DNA from: Fulvia fulva
Taxonomy: Eukaryota > Ascomycota > Dothideomycetes > Mycosphaerellales > Mycosphaerellaceae
Assembly (NCBI RefSeq): GCF_020509005.1
Contig: NC_063016.1
Location: 5,394,001-5,458,000 of the forward strand
Direction: 5' to 3'
DNA length: 64,000 nt
The stretch's first letter is position 1. Each line of letters begins with the position of its first letter. The translations under genes and the position numbers were made by a program. Below the pieces are notes generated by a model. The model saw only the letters and a list, made by a program, of their open reading frames with translations. It ran no database searches and was not told where the DNA came from. Below, one piece after another: positions 1 to 12,800 of the stretch.

Positions 1-1104
1 GTCTGTTTCTGATCATAGTCTATACTTATAGAGCTTCTAGCCAGAACTTAACTAGTATACTAGAGTCTTTAAGTATAGCCCGGACTGTGTTTATATAGAG
101 GCTTGAATTGACCTTTCTATAGGTCCATTTTAAAGAGAGTTATAGGCATCAGTTATGTCTATCTAAGTACTAAACTCCTTCTCCTACTCTTTTAGTAAGG
201 CGAGAATTTCTTTTATACTATTACTACGGATCGTAGACAGAAAGCACCTTGACTACCGTTCTGCCTAGACCTTCTAATCCCGTAGGGCTGTAGGAGCGTC
301 GCTCCTAGCCTTTAAAGGGATTACCTACTTCTTCCTAGAGAAGTTGTCTACAATCTTAAGCTAATATTTGTATCCTAGCCTAGAGGCTACGCCCTAAAAA
401 GGCCTATAGATGTCAATAGAGATGAGGGCTAGCCTCTCCCCTTTCCTCTCTATAGCAGGTCCTTTAAACTTCCTTACATTTATAAGGGAGCAGACCTTGC
501 AATTCTAGTGTTTAGAAGGAATAGGAATAGAATCTTTCTTATTAGTAACTCTATATAGGTTTCTTAGTAGTCCCTTGCTAAGGTGTGTACATCTTCTATA
601 CTATAGCTCCTACTAGTCTTTAGACTTAGTATTAGCTATAGCGGTACCGTTACGTTCTTAAGAGAGTATACTAGTATACTATAGCTTAAGAATTTCCGAG
701 ATCGAGTAGATAAACGTTACTCCTCCTCGAAGTTTGGTCTAGACAACGGGTTTACTAGACAAGGATTTTAGGGTAAAACTAGGTAGTTAGATAGCAAACT
801 GTTAGCTAAACTAATTCTATAAAACAAGACTAACTCTAAGGCTAGGAACAAACAGGACATTTTCTAAGACAATTTACTTTCTAGAAGGACTACCTATTAC
901 TACACTTCCTATATATATAGCTTATAGATAGCCACCCCTAACCTTGATCCACTTCCTCTTTGAAAGAGGCTTTAGTGTCCTAAATAGTAAATCTTAGTCA
1001 GTTATATATAATGATGTATAAGAGTTAAGCAACTACTCGGACGAGGGGTACTTACCTTTAGCTTCTATAGTAGAATAGGCAACCTTATTAACATTATTAT
1101 CTTC
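1..1104 (-). mobile_element. Copia B internal fragment (integrase to protease region)
   Basis: On the minus strand this fragment aligns codon by codon with the integrase, GAG pre-integrase and gag/protease region of the better preserved Copia C (27,300-28,420). For example, both share the pattern NGP-ER-IQ. It is heavily RIP-mutated with many TAG codons and cannot encode protein. It stops abruptly at 1104, where the Copia A 3' LTR begins, which suggests Copia A inserted into a Copia B copy. Confidence 0.8.
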
Positions 1105-1610
1105 TATTAAAAAGTGTTCGTAGCGGAAGCTAGCCTTAGGATATTCGTAGATAGTCGTAATGAGTCGAGTATAATAGTCGAGGTTGTAGTAGTTAAGAGT
1201 AGTAGACTTGCTTTGTTGCTTATCCTATCTAGAGGGCTTATTCTACTCTTATTTATATTCGATTATAGACTCCTAGAACCTTCTATACTACGTAATCTAT
1301 TACGTAGTATATCTATAATAAGAAGCGGATTTGTAAGGAGTTATATCTCGTAGATTCTATTAAATTCTATAGCTTGTCTTCTAGACTACCTAGAGCGTTC
1401 TAGATTTTAATATAGTTAGAACATAGCTAGTTCTAAAGATATTATAAGCCGGTAGTCCGGCGCTAGCCTATTACGGCCTAGACAAGCATTTCCGTACGCT
1501 CCTAGCGATGCTAGGAGCTTACGGGTTGTTAGAATCTATCGGATTTGATAGTCTACCGCTTTATAATAGTATATCTCGCTAAGTAGCTATATAAAGCTTA
1601 TAAACTAATA
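1105..1610 (-). repeat. Copia A 3' LTR (unit 1)
   Basis: A 506-bp segment repeated at 9378, 17,677 and 24,039. Its ends read TA..TA on the plus strand, explained as RIP-converted TG..CA. The next bases (1611-1620) are a purine-rich tract on the minus strand, the expected polypurine tract. The 79-codon open frame inside it (1114-1353) recurs only because the LTR recurs and has no recognisable product. Confidence 0.8.
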
Positions 1611-2513
1611 CACCCCTATAAGCTTTATATCGATACCACTAATTAAGGCGAGAATACCTTTCTACTAAGGGGTTTTTAGGCTAAAGAGACGACTCTCTCC
1701 TTCTTTAGGTAAATAGCCTATTTCCTATACTCTTTTCTAAAGTATAGATAGCTATAAGGTATTAAGTACGCGCGATTTTAAGAGAGTCTATAGGATATAC
1801 CGTCCTCCTAGTCGGATATAATCCTTAAGCTAGGTTAAAGACCTAGTTATTCCTTATAGACTTAAAACGTCGTTCCTAAGTTTTTAGGATTAAGGTACTT
1901 TTAACGGGGGTAACCCTACCGTTTTAGCGACTTTACGCCTTAAAACCTAAAACGTTTCGGTATTCCTATCCTTATAAGGTAGGTACGTACTTCGCTATTT
2001 CTAGATAATTCTGAGCTCTTAAGTACATAATAGTACTTTAGCTCGAATTGCCTCTTTATATTACTTTATAAAAGTAATACGTTAAAATCGGCTTATTTTA
2101 GGGTTAATAACAGCTCTTTACCCTACTAGACCACAAAACCTTTGAGGTATACTTAAGTAAAGTATCCTAAATCTCGGTTGATAGTAGTAGGATTAGCCGT
2201 TATTGTATAATCGAATTTCTAAAATTCGAAAATTATGACTTTCTCTAAAGGCGTCCCTCTAAAGAAAAACAATGAAAGTACCAACTAATTACTATTACCC
2301 CTAACTAAGTTCTAGGATTAAGGCCTATACATAGCTCTATGATTAAGGGCCGTTTTACGCTAATTAACGCCTTATAGAGTACTTCGTCTCGTTAAAAAAC
2401 CTTTAATAAAGGAAAAAGAGTACGAAGGTTTTCTAAACTAACTAGTCTCGTTAAAAACCTAGATAGGGATCACAACCTAAATAGGGTAAAAGAGTACTAG
2501 TATGATATAAGAA

Positions 2514-3679
2514 CTAGCCGTAAATAAGGTCCCGTATCCTCTGAAAATTCGGCGAGTCTAGAGCTTTAGTTAAAATATCCGCTATTTCTTCTTTCGTAGG
2601 GATATACTCTAGACTTATTATTTTTTCTTGAACGCACTCTCGAACTAAGTGATATTGTATATCGATGTGCTTTGTCTTGGCGTGGTGTTCGGGATTATGA
2701 GCTAGTTCTATCGCGGATTTAGAATCCGTAAGAATAGTATTAAGGCCCGTACTAATTCCTATGTCGAGATATATATCTCTTAGGAATAAGAACTCTTTTA
2801 TAGTCTCTTTTAGGGCCATATATTCGGCTTCGTAACTCGATAGCGCGACCGATTTTTGTAGGATACTACGCCAACTTATAGGCGCTTTAGGTCTTATAGT
2901 AAAAATATATCCCGTAGTACTTTTTCAAGTCGTAAAATCATCCCCCTAATCGGCATCGCTATAGCCTAATAATAGGGGTGACGATTACGCTTTATAGACT
3001 AGTTTTAGCTCGTAAGCCTTAGGATCGTTCAAGTATTTCCAAATCCTATTTAGGGCTTTAAAATGTAAGCTATTAGGATTAGAGGCAAACTTAGCTACTT
3101 GCCCTACGGCGTAGCCTGAATCTAGCCTTGTTTTAGTAGCTAGATAAATTAAGGACCCTACTTCGGCTTAAAATAGCCGAGTATCCTCTAAACTAGCTTG
3201 TTCCTTATTCTTTTCTAGACGTAGGCTATTTTCTATAGGGCTACTAACCGGATTAAGACTTCTCTTATTAAATCTAGTAAGGATCTTATTTAAATACCCT
3301 TTTTGACTTAGAGTAATAGACTTATTTTCGCGATTACGCGTTACTTCGATCCCTAGATAGTAGTTTACGTCGCCTAAATCACTTAGTTCTAGCGACTTAG
3401 AGAGGTTATCCTTAAGTTCCCTAACTAGTCCTTTGTTAGGACTAAATATAAGCATATCGTCTACGTAGCACGTTATTATAATGCCCCTGTTAGCGTTTTT
3501 AAACGCTACCTCGTCTTTCTTAAGCGGAACAAAGCCTAGCTTTTAAAGTATAGACTTAAGGTATAAGTACTATTGTCTAGAGGCTTGTTTTAAGCCGTAT
3601 AATACCGTATTTAGACGGCAAACTCTCGGAGTATTATCCTTGAAACCTAAGGGCTGTTTGATATATAATTCTTTATCTA
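2514..3679 (-). pseudogene. Copia A reverse transcriptase/RNase H remnant (unit 1)
   Basis: RVT_2-type reverse transcriptase and Copia RNase H, minus strand. Visible are a YVDD catalytic box, LGDVNYYLG, and downstream DSKSAIELAHNPEHHAK with KHIDIQYHLVRECV, typical of Ty1/Copia RNase H. Stop codons lie between the open segments 3168-3455 and 2514-2819. The equivalent RNase H ATG is lost in unit 2. Not functional. Confidence 0.85.
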
Positions 3680-3681
3680 TA

Positions 3682-5530
3682 ACGTGCTTTACTACCGAGC
3701 GGGCTACTTTTACTAAGAACTATACTACTTCTACTTTTATTACGACGGTATCTTAATACGACGACATCCTATAGAATCGTTACTAGGAGGACAATTCCTC
3801 TTTAGATTCTTCGCTATCTAGTAAGTCTACTTAATAGGTACGTACGTTATACCCCGACTCGCTATATCGCTTATAGCGTCGTAGCCTTAGTACTAGCCGA
3901 ATACTATCTAGCGACTCTCTACTTACTTCCTACCTCCTAGTATCCTCTAGAGATATTAATTACGACGCCTTATCGAAGGTTAGAGACCCTCTAGACTAAA
4001 TATACTTGCGCTTTTGTACTTTTCGCTATATAAGGGCCTCGTTAGACTTCCGTAGCTTACTAATCTCGCTTCGTATAAGAGCTATCTAATACGCTATCTC
4101 TCTACTCCCTTTTATAAGCTAATATACCTCTTCCTATAACGAGTTTAGTAATAAACCTACACGGCGACGTATTTTGTTCGTTACTAGTATCGATTAAGAG
4201 TCGAATTATTTTGTAGTTCGTAGTATCTTTAACTCCTAAGGGGTAGAGTCCGGAGCTAGAGAGGTTAGCGCACGTAGCTTAATATTAAGCTTGTCTATCA
4301 CTACCTATAGATTGAATAGAACTAAACTAGCGCCTCTGAAGCTCGATAGAATATTCTCCCGTCTAGACATAGCGTTATAGGCTGCCCGGAAGGCGCGTAG
4401 AAACTCTACTTTATCGATATAAGTAATACGCTAGCGTACTAAGCCCGGGAGCTAAGCACCGTATACCTTCTTTAATAGCAAATAGTAACCTACATCTAAT
4501 AGCTAGAGTAAGTACGAGGCGTACGATAGTATATATAGGGCTAAGATCTTATATTCGTTATATAGATTCTAGAATACCTTCGAGTTATAGCTCTCGTAGC
4601 TATCGATAATAAGTAGTCTCTATACCCTAGTTATACGAGCTATAGTATACTTCTAGAAATACTCTAGCTACCGTATACCGAACTCATTATTAGTCTAGCC
4701 GTTCTCTATTAGCCTAATTGTCTAGTCTAGACCTAAGTTGCCGTCTAAGTACTAGGTACTAATATACTGTTTGCCTATAAGGATGACGTAGGGTAGGAGC
4801 GCTATTCCGTCTATATAGATAGTCTTAATCACTATTACCTATTCTCTATTACCCTATTAAACGACCTTCCTCTTTCTACTACGCCTTTCTAAACCCGTAA
4901 CGACGCTCTAAGACGTAATAATACCTATTATAAACCCTGTCTCGTCGAAGTTATAGGTGTCCTAGTTAAGGATACTATACTTCTCCTTTATATTACGTAT
5001 AAGTAAGAACTACCTCTCGATAACGTCTAGATCTTCTATTAGGGCTCGCTAACGATCGTATCTACGTATTATACAAACCTTTAGCTTACGATACCGCCTA
5101 ATAAACCTGTCTGTCTAATTGAGACTAGCGGGCTTAAGACCCTTCTCTTATAGTAATATATCGGCTATTGCTTATATACTAGCCTTTAATAGCGGGAAAC
5201 CTCTAAGATCTAGCTCGAGTATATACTTAAGTATCACCCTCTCTTCTAGCTCTATAAGCTTCTTTAAATTAGGCTCGTAGTCATCCCGAGGAGGTCGTCT
5301 TTTCAATCGATACCCTAGTATAGTTCGAGACGCGTTATATATCTTTATAGCAAGTCGATTTGTAATTGTCGCGTCGCGTTCCGTAGCCTAGACAGCTAAG
5401 GTCAGTTTGGCCTCGTTTGAAGATAATATACGCTATAATAGTAGTTATATAGCTATATCTATAGAAGTGGTATAGTTCTTAGTAAAAGTGGCCTGCTCGG
5501 TAGTATAGCCCGCTCGGTAGTAAAGTACGT
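3682..5530 (-). mobile_element. Fot1/pogo-type DNA transposon (unit 1)
   Basis: A 1,849-bp element flanked by TA at 3680-3681 and 5531-5532. The TA duplication is confirmed by the empty site in unit 3 (20,279-20,280). Terminal inverted repeats begin ACGTGCTTTACTACCGAGCG at the left and the near-complement at the right, where a 17-bp subunit is doubled. On the minus strand a RIP-broken transposase reads as the Pfam DDE_1 pattern: first Asp in NFDETGF, second in DSYES, third in LLDVG, with an upstream HTH_Tnp_Tc5-like region. Many TAG codons prevent expression. Size and features fit Tc1/mariner Fot1/pogo elements. Confidence 0.9.
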
Positions 5531-5563
5531 TAGGGCTATTAGGGAAAGCTAATTTAACGTCCC

Positions 5564-5797
5564 TATTAAATAGGTACGAGTTACGTAGTAGTAGAAGACG
5601 GCGGATTATACAACAGACGAAGAAGGACCTAGGAGAATAGCGTGTATCTATATATAGTATCGCCGGTATTAGTATAGGTAGATACTAGGTGTCCGGATGT
5701 TTACTAGCCTATAGGCTAGTAAACCCTAGTTACGTGATCTAGTTATATAACACACCTACACCTATATACTTGTCCTACGGCCTATATGTTCTTAACA
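5564..5797 (-). repeat. Copia B 3' LTR (unit 1)
   Basis: Starts TATTAAATAGGTACG, matching the start of the Copia C LTR (TGTTGAATAGGTACG) after TG-to-TA change, and ends CTTAACA like the Copia C LTR. It is followed by CTCCTACTTA, the complement of the polypurine tract also seen beside the Copia C LTR. It interrupts Copia A RT after the bases ACGTCC. Confidence 0.75.
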
Positions 5798-8700
5798 CTC
5801 CTACTTAGGCCATATAGTCTCCTATAATCCCTTTACGTAAGCTAGAGCTACCTTATAAAGTTTTAGAACTACTAGCTATTAAGGGGCTTTATTAACCTAT
5901 TAGTAGCTATGTGCTTTATATAGTAGTAGTCTACTATAATCTTCTTCTACTACTAGAGATGTCTAATATAGTTATATATAACATTAATATACTTTGACCT
6001 TTTATGTATATAGGCATCTTTAATAAGTGTTAAAGCGGCTTAGTTATTACCTATAAGCTTAACTAGCCTTAGCTCGTTAATAGTGCCCTTGCTTACCCTT
6101 ATACTCGGCTAGAAAGAGCTCTTTCCTACCAGTTCTAGGCACCCCATTTCCCTAAGGATAGTAGCAAGAAATAGTGACTACTTTACGGCTATATTTATAG
6201 CTATAAACTTAGCTTCTATTATTAATGTTATAATAGACTTCTACTTCCTACTTATCTAGGACATAGGTGATCTATAAAGGAACTATACGTATCCTAGAAT
6301 TGAGACTCTATCCACTTTGTCTATAGCGTAGTTAGAGTCCGAGTATCCCTAGAGATTGCTCCCTCCCTTTCTATATATAAGACCTAGGTCTAGGTACGAC
6401 CGTAGGTATCGGGAGAGCTTCTTCAAAGCCTTTATATACTACTACGAGGGATTAGTAACATATAAGCTAATTCTTCTAAGGAGGAATGCTAAGTCTGGCC
6501 TTGTTATTGTCATTAGCTATATCTAGGTATTATTATAGCTCTAGTAATCCTGTTTGTTACACCTCTTATCTATAGATACCGTAGGTACTAAATGCTCGTA
6601 GCTCTCTATAGGTAAGTAGGTTAGCGTAGCCTTCTCTCTAGCTATGTTTATCTTGGCTAGGTTAGCGTAGACATAGTGTCCTTAATCAAGCTTTAAAGTG
6701 CCTTAGGACCTGTCTCTTATAATCCTTATTCTAAGGATCTTTATAGGTTTACTAAGATCTTTAATCTTAAACACTTTTCTAAGCTTAGCCTTAAACTACT
6801 GAATATCTAATAGCTTCGGAGCTATAATAGGTATGTTATCTATATAGGTAAGGACTATAAGGTCTCTATCCGTATAGATAAGTAGGTATAGATCTACCTA
6901 GGACTAGGTAAATCTAATCTTCTCTAGCTTCGTAACACAGAGCTTGTTCTAGTCTCTAGCTACTTGCTTAAGCCTATAAAGGCTTCGTAGGACCCTAAAT
7001 ACTATGTTTAGAGGCGCTTTAACCCCTAGGGGTAGGATTATATAGATGTCTTTAAGAAGGCTACTTTAGGTAAAAGTATTATTCACATCTACTAGGTATA
7101 TCTCGAGATTTCTCTTATACACTACTACTATAAATACTCGGAGAGTATTATGTCTAATAGTAGGTATAAAGGTGTCTTCGAAGTTAACCCTATATTTCTA
7201 TAAAAACCCTCTTATAACTAGTCTTGCCTTGAACTTCTTAATAGCTCTACTAATCATTCTTTTTATATCAAAGACCTACCTAGAAGTAATTAGATTCGTA
7301 CCCTTTAGCGGTACAACTACTTCCTAGGTATTGTTGCTTACTAAGGCAATAAGTTCGTTCTTAATTGCCTCTCTCTATATATATCCCTATTCGGGGTCTC
7401 CTACGGCTACCTTATAGGACTTTGGGATTAGTACTTCCTACTAATAGGCTATAGCCTACCTAATAGTAGCAAATATATGTTCCTCTACGTCGTTCAGAAT
7501 CTCCTCTACCTAGCTTATTATAGGGTCTAGATAGAACATCTAGGCGATAAGAGCCTTATAGTGTTTAGCCTTATACTCTTTAGAGTTATTATCTCCGTCC
7601 CCCCTTAACCTCTTATTGCCTATAACCTAAGGTAGCGCTAGGTGTTCGGATAGGTCGAACTGAACGACATCTTCCTTTTCTTTGATTAGAGTACCCTAAT
7701 CTCTAAACTTCTAGTATTCCCTAATGTCCTTTAGGGGAGGGGGAAGTTGTATAGATAGCGGTTGCTATAGTGTTAATGACTCGGGTAGGTTCTGTATAGA
7801 TCTACCGTTATTGGCCTTCGATAGTATTGAAACCGCCTTAATATTTTCTCCTAGCCTTTGTAACGGTGTTTCTAATAATCCCCTATCGGAAAATTTCGCC
7901 CTAAAGGGCTTCCTCCTAATAGGATTACGCTATAGCGCTCGACTTAGCTAGTTAGTAAAGGTGATACCAAGATCTATATCTCCCCCCTTCTTATTCTTAA
8001 ACTAGTCGACGTGACTATACGCTTTTATAGCTTTTATATCGGGATCCTAGAATAGCTATTATTTTGTAGTGTTTTCTAAGTAGCCTATAAATACGGCTTC
8101 TTTTCCTCGGTTCATTAACTTGTCTCTCCTTAAGCCTTAAGGTTAGGCTCTTAGGTCTATATAGACTATAGCTTTATATCCCTAGACGCGGAAATGGTCG
8201 ACTAACGGTACTTAGCTAGTAAAGGCTTCTTCGAGTAAAAGAGTAATACTATTAATGATCGGACTATTAGGCAGTCTGTTTCTGATCATAGTCTATACTT
8301 ATAGAGCTTCTAGCCAGAACTTAACTAGTATACTAGAGTCTTTAAGTATAGCCCGGACTGTGTTTATATAGAGGCTTGAATTGACCTTTCTATAGGTCCA
8401 TTTTAAAGAGAGTTATAGGCATCAGTTATGTCTATCTAAGTGCTAAACTCCTTCTCCTACTCTTTTAGTAAGGCGAGAATTTCTTTTATACTATTACTAC
8501 GGATCGTAGACAGAAAGCACCTTGACTACCGTTCTGCCTAGACCTTCTAATCCCGTAGGGCTGTAGGAGCGTCGCTCCTAGCCTTTAAAGGGATTACCTA
8601 CTTCTTCCTAGAGAAGTTGTCTACAATCTTAAGCTAATATTTGTATCCTAGCCTAGAGGCTACGCCCTAAAAAGGCCTATAGATGTCAATAGAGATGAGG

Positions 8701-9377
8701 GCTAGCCTCTCCCCTTTCCTCTCTATAGCAGGTCCTTTAAACTTCCTTACATTTATAAGGGAGCAGACCTTGCAATTCTAGTGTTTAGAAGGAATAGGAA
8801 TAGAATCTTTCTTATTAGTAACTCTATATAGGTTTCTTAGTAGTCCCTTGCTAAGGTGTGTACATCTTCTATACTATAGCTCCTACTAGTCTTTGGACTT
8901 AGTATTAGCTATAGCGGTACCGTTACGTTCTTAAGAGAGTATACTAGTATACTATAGCTTAAGAATTTCCGAGATCGAGTAGATAAACGTTACTCCTCCT
9001 CGAAGTTTGGTCTAGACAACGGGTTTACTAGACAAGGATTTTAGGGTAAAACTAGGTAGTTAGATAGCAAACTGTTAGCTAAACTAATTCTATAAAACAA
9101 GACTAACTCTAAGGCTAGGAACAAACAGGACATTTTCTAAGACAATTTACTTTCTAGAAGGACTACCTATTACTACACTTCCTATATATATAGCTTATAG
9201 ATAGCCACCCCTAACCTTGATCCACTTCCTCTTTGAAAGAGGCTTTAGTGTCCTAAATAGTAAATCTTAGTCAGTTATATATAATGATGTATAAGAGTTA
9301 AGCAACTACTCGGACGAGGGGTACTTACCTTTAGCTTCTATAGTAGAATAGGCAACCTTATTAACATTATTATCTTC
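5798..9377 (-). mobile_element. Copia B internal region (spans units 1 and 2)
   Basis: Minus-strand RNase H, reverse transcriptase, integrase and protease-region remnant. Gene order and many blocks match Copia C (24,775-28,420), for example the conserved stretch around 6415-6540 against 25,430-25,560. It carries dense TAG/TAA codons. It is truncated at 9377 by the Copia A LTR. Copia B and C are members of the same family, B being far more decayed. Confidence 0.8.
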
Positions 9378-9883
9378 TATTAAAAAGTGTTCGTAGCGGA
9401 AGCTAGCCTTAGGATATTCGTAGATAGTCGTAATGAGTCGAGTATAATAGTCGAGGTTGTAGTAGTTAAGAGTAGTAGACTTGCTTTGTTGCTTATCCTA
9501 TCTAGAGGGCTTATTCTACTCTTATTTATATTCGATTATAGACTCCTAGAACCTTCTATACTACGTAATCTATTACGTAGTATATCTATAATAAGAAGCG
9601 GATTTGTAAGGAGTTATATCTCGTAGATTCTATTAAATTCTATAGCTTGTCTTCTAGACTACCTAGAGCGTTCTAGATTTTAATATAGTTAGAACATAGC
9701 TAGTTCTAAAGATGTTATAAGCCGGTAGTCCGGCGCTAGCCTATTACGGCCTAGACAAGCATTTCCGTACGCTCCTAGCGATGCTAGGAGCTTACGGGTT
9801 GTTAGAATCTATCGGATTTGATAGTCTACCGCTTTATAATAGTATATCTCGCTAAGTAGCTATATAAAGCTTATAAACTAATA
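9378..9883 (-). repeat. Copia A 3' LTR (unit 2)
   Basis: Copy of the 506-bp LTR at 1105, offset by exactly 8,273 bp. Same TA..TA termini and adjacent polypurine tract. Confidence 0.8.
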
Positions 9884-12800
9884 CACCCCTATAAGCTTTA
9901 TATCGATACCACTAATTAAGGCGAGAATACCTTTCTACTAAGGGGTTTTTAGGCTAAAGAGACGACTCTCTCCTTCTTTAGGTAAATAGCCTATTTCCTA
10001 TACTCTTTTCTAAAGTATAGATAGCTATAAGGTATTAAGTACGCGCGATTTTAAGAGAGTCTATAGGATATACCGTCCTCCTAGTCGGATATAATCCTTA
10101 AGCTAGGTTAAAGACCTCTTCCCAACTATAGTAAAGCTTCGCTATAGTTATTCCTTATAGACTTAAAACGTCGTTCCTAAGTTTTTAGGATTAAGGTACT
10201 TTTAACGGGGGTCACCCTACCGTTTTAGCGACTTTACGCCTTAAAACCTAAAACGTTTCGGTATTCCTATCCTTATAAGGTAGGTACGTACTTCGCTATT
10301 TCTAGATAATTCTAAGCTCTTAAGTACATAATAGTACTTTAGCTCGAATTGCCTCTTTATATTACTTTATAAAAGTAATACGTTAAAATCGGCTTATTTT
10401 AGGGTTAATAACAGCTCTTTACCCTACTAGACCACAAAACCTTTAAGGTATACTTAAGTAAAGTATCCTAAATCTCGGTTGATAGTAGTAGGATTAGCCG
10501 TTATTGTATAATCGAATTTTTAAAATTCGAAAATTATGACTTTCTCTAAAGGCGTCCCTCTAAAGAAAAACAATGAAAGTACCAACTAATTACTATTACC
10601 CCTAACTAAGTTCTAGGATTAAGGCCTATACATAGCTCTATGATTAAGGGCCGTTTTACGCTAATTAACGCCTTATAGAGTACTTCGTCTCGTTAAAAAA
10701 CCTTTAATAAAGGAAAAAGAGTACGAAGGTTTTCTAAACTAACTAGTCTCGTTAAAAACCTAGATAGGGATCACAACCTAAATAGGGTAAAAGAGTACTA
10801 GTATGATATAAGAACTAGCCGTAAATAAGGTCCCGTATCCTCTGAAAATTCGGCGAGTCTAGAGCTTTAGTTAAAATATCCGCTATTTCTTCTTTCGTAG
10901 GGATATACTCTAGACTTATTATTTTTTCTTGAACGCACTCTCGAACTAAGTGATATTGTATATCGATGTGCTTTGTCTTGGCGTGGTGTTCGGGATTATG
11001 AGCTAGTTCTATCGCGGATTTAGAATCCGTAAGAATAGTATTAAGGCCCGTACTAATTCCTATGTCGAGATATATATCTCTTAGGAATAAGAACTCTTTT
11101 ATAGTCTCTTTTAGGGCTATATATTCGGCTTCGTAACTCGATAGCGCGACCGATTTTTGTAGGATACTACGCCAACTTATAGGCGCTTTAGGTCTTATAG
11201 TAAAAATATATCCCGTAGTACTTTTTCAAGTCGTAAAATCATCCCCCTAATCGGCATTGCTATAGCCTAATAATAGGGGTGACGATTACGCTTTATAGAC
11301 TAGTTTTAGCTCGTAAGCCTTAGGATCGTTCAAGTATTTCCAAATCCTATTTAGGGCTTTAAAATGTAAGCTATTAGGATTAGAGGCAAACTTAGCTACT
11401 TGCCCTACGGCGTAGCCTGAATCTAGCCTTGTTTTAGTAGCTAGATAAATTAAGGACCCTACTTCGGCTTAAAATAGCCGAGTATCCTCTAAACTAGCTT
11501 GTTCCTTATTCTTTTCTAGACGTAGGCTATTTTCTATAGGGCTACTAACCGGATTAAGACTTCTCTTATTAAATCTAGTAAGGATCTTATTTAAATACCC
11601 TTTTTGACTTAGAGTAATAGACTTATTTTCGCGATTACGCGTTACTTCGATCCCTAGATAGTAGTTTACGTCGCCTAAATCACTTAGTTCTAGCGACTTA
11701 GAGAGGTTATCCTTAAGTTCCCTAACTAGTCCTTTGTTAGGACTAAATATAAGCATATCGTCTACGTAGCACGTTATTATAATGCCCCTGTTAGCGTTTT
11801 TAAACGCTACCTCGTTTTTCTTAAGCGGAACAAAGCCTAGCTTTTAAAGTATAGACTTAAGGTATAAGCACTATTGTCTAGAGGCTTGTTTTAAGCCGTA
11901 TAATGCCGTATTTAGACGGCAAACTCTCGGAGTATTATCCTTGAAACCTAAGGGCTGTTCGATATATAATTCTTTATCTATAACGTACTTTACTACCGAG
12001 CGGGCTACTTTTACTAAGAACTATACTACTTCTACTTTTATTACGACGGTATCTTAACACAACGACATCCTATAGAATCGTTACTAGGAGGACAATTCCT
12101 CTTTAGATTCTTCGCTATCTAGTAAGTCTACTTAATAGGTACGTACGTTATACCCCGACTCGCTATATCGCTTATAGCGCCGTAGCCTTAGTACTAGCCA
12201 AATACTATCTAGCGACTCTCTACTTACTTCCTACCTCCTAGTATCCTCTAGAGATATTAATTACGACGCCTTATCGAAGGTTAGAGACCCTCTAGACTAA
12301 ATATACTTGCGCTTTTGTACTTTTCGCTATATAAGGGCCTCGTTAGACTTACGTAGCTTACTAATCTCGCTTCGTATAAGAGCTATCTAATACGCTATCT
12401 CTCTACTCCCTTTTATAAGCTAATATACCTCTTCCTATAACGAGTTTAGTAATAAACCTACACGGCGACGTATTTTGTTCGTTACTAGTATCGATTAAGA
12501 GTCGAATTATTTTGTAGTTCGTAGTATCTTTAACTCCTAAGGGGTAGAGTCCGGAGCTAGAGAGGTTAGCGCACGTAGCTTAATATTAAGCTTGTCTATC
12601 ACTACCTATAGATTGAATAGAACTAAACTAGCGCCTCTGAAGCTCGATAGAATATTCTCCCGTCTAGACATAGCGTTATAGGCTGCCCGGAAGGCGCGTA
12701 GAAACTCTACTTTATCGATATAAGTAATACGCTAGCGTACTAAGCCCGGGAGCTAAGCACCGTATACCTTCTTTAATAGCAAATAGTAACCTACATCTAA

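Larger units (their letters stand above)
1611..5562 (-). mobile_element. Copia A 3' fragment, interrupted by pogo (unit 1)
   Basis: Minus-strand Copia element remnant. After the polypurine tract comes about 0.9 kb without recognisable coding sequence, then RNase H (stop at 2514; contains KHIDIQYHL and IADILTKAL) and reverse transcriptase, including the YVDD box just upstream of 3455 and LSDLGDVNYYLGIEV. A pogo element interrupts RT at 3680. The Copia A sequence resumes at 5533 for 30 bp and ends where the Copia B LTR begins at 5564. RT and RNase H are in frame over long stretches but broken by stops. Confidence 0.85.
1..8273. repeat. Tandem composite repeat, unit 1
   Basis: The sequence starting at base 1 restarts at 8,274 nearly identically. 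The unit contains, in order, part of Copia B (1-1104), the 3' part of Copia A (1105-5562) with a pogo element inside it, then the 3' LTR and pol region of Copia B (5564-8273) running into the next unit. Unit 1 is 28 bp shorter than unit 2 because of one indel after position 1844; otherwise only scattered substitutions are seen. The window opens inside this unit, so more copies may lie to the left. Confidence 0.95.

Noticed and set aside
1114..1353. 79-codon open frame repeated at 9387 and 17,686
   Set aside because: It lies entirely inside the Copia A LTR, recurs only because the LTR recurs, and starts with GTG.
7724..7951. 75-codon plus-strand frame, repeated at 16,025
   Set aside because: It is antisense to the Copia B pol remnant, and its repetition reflects the tandem unit.
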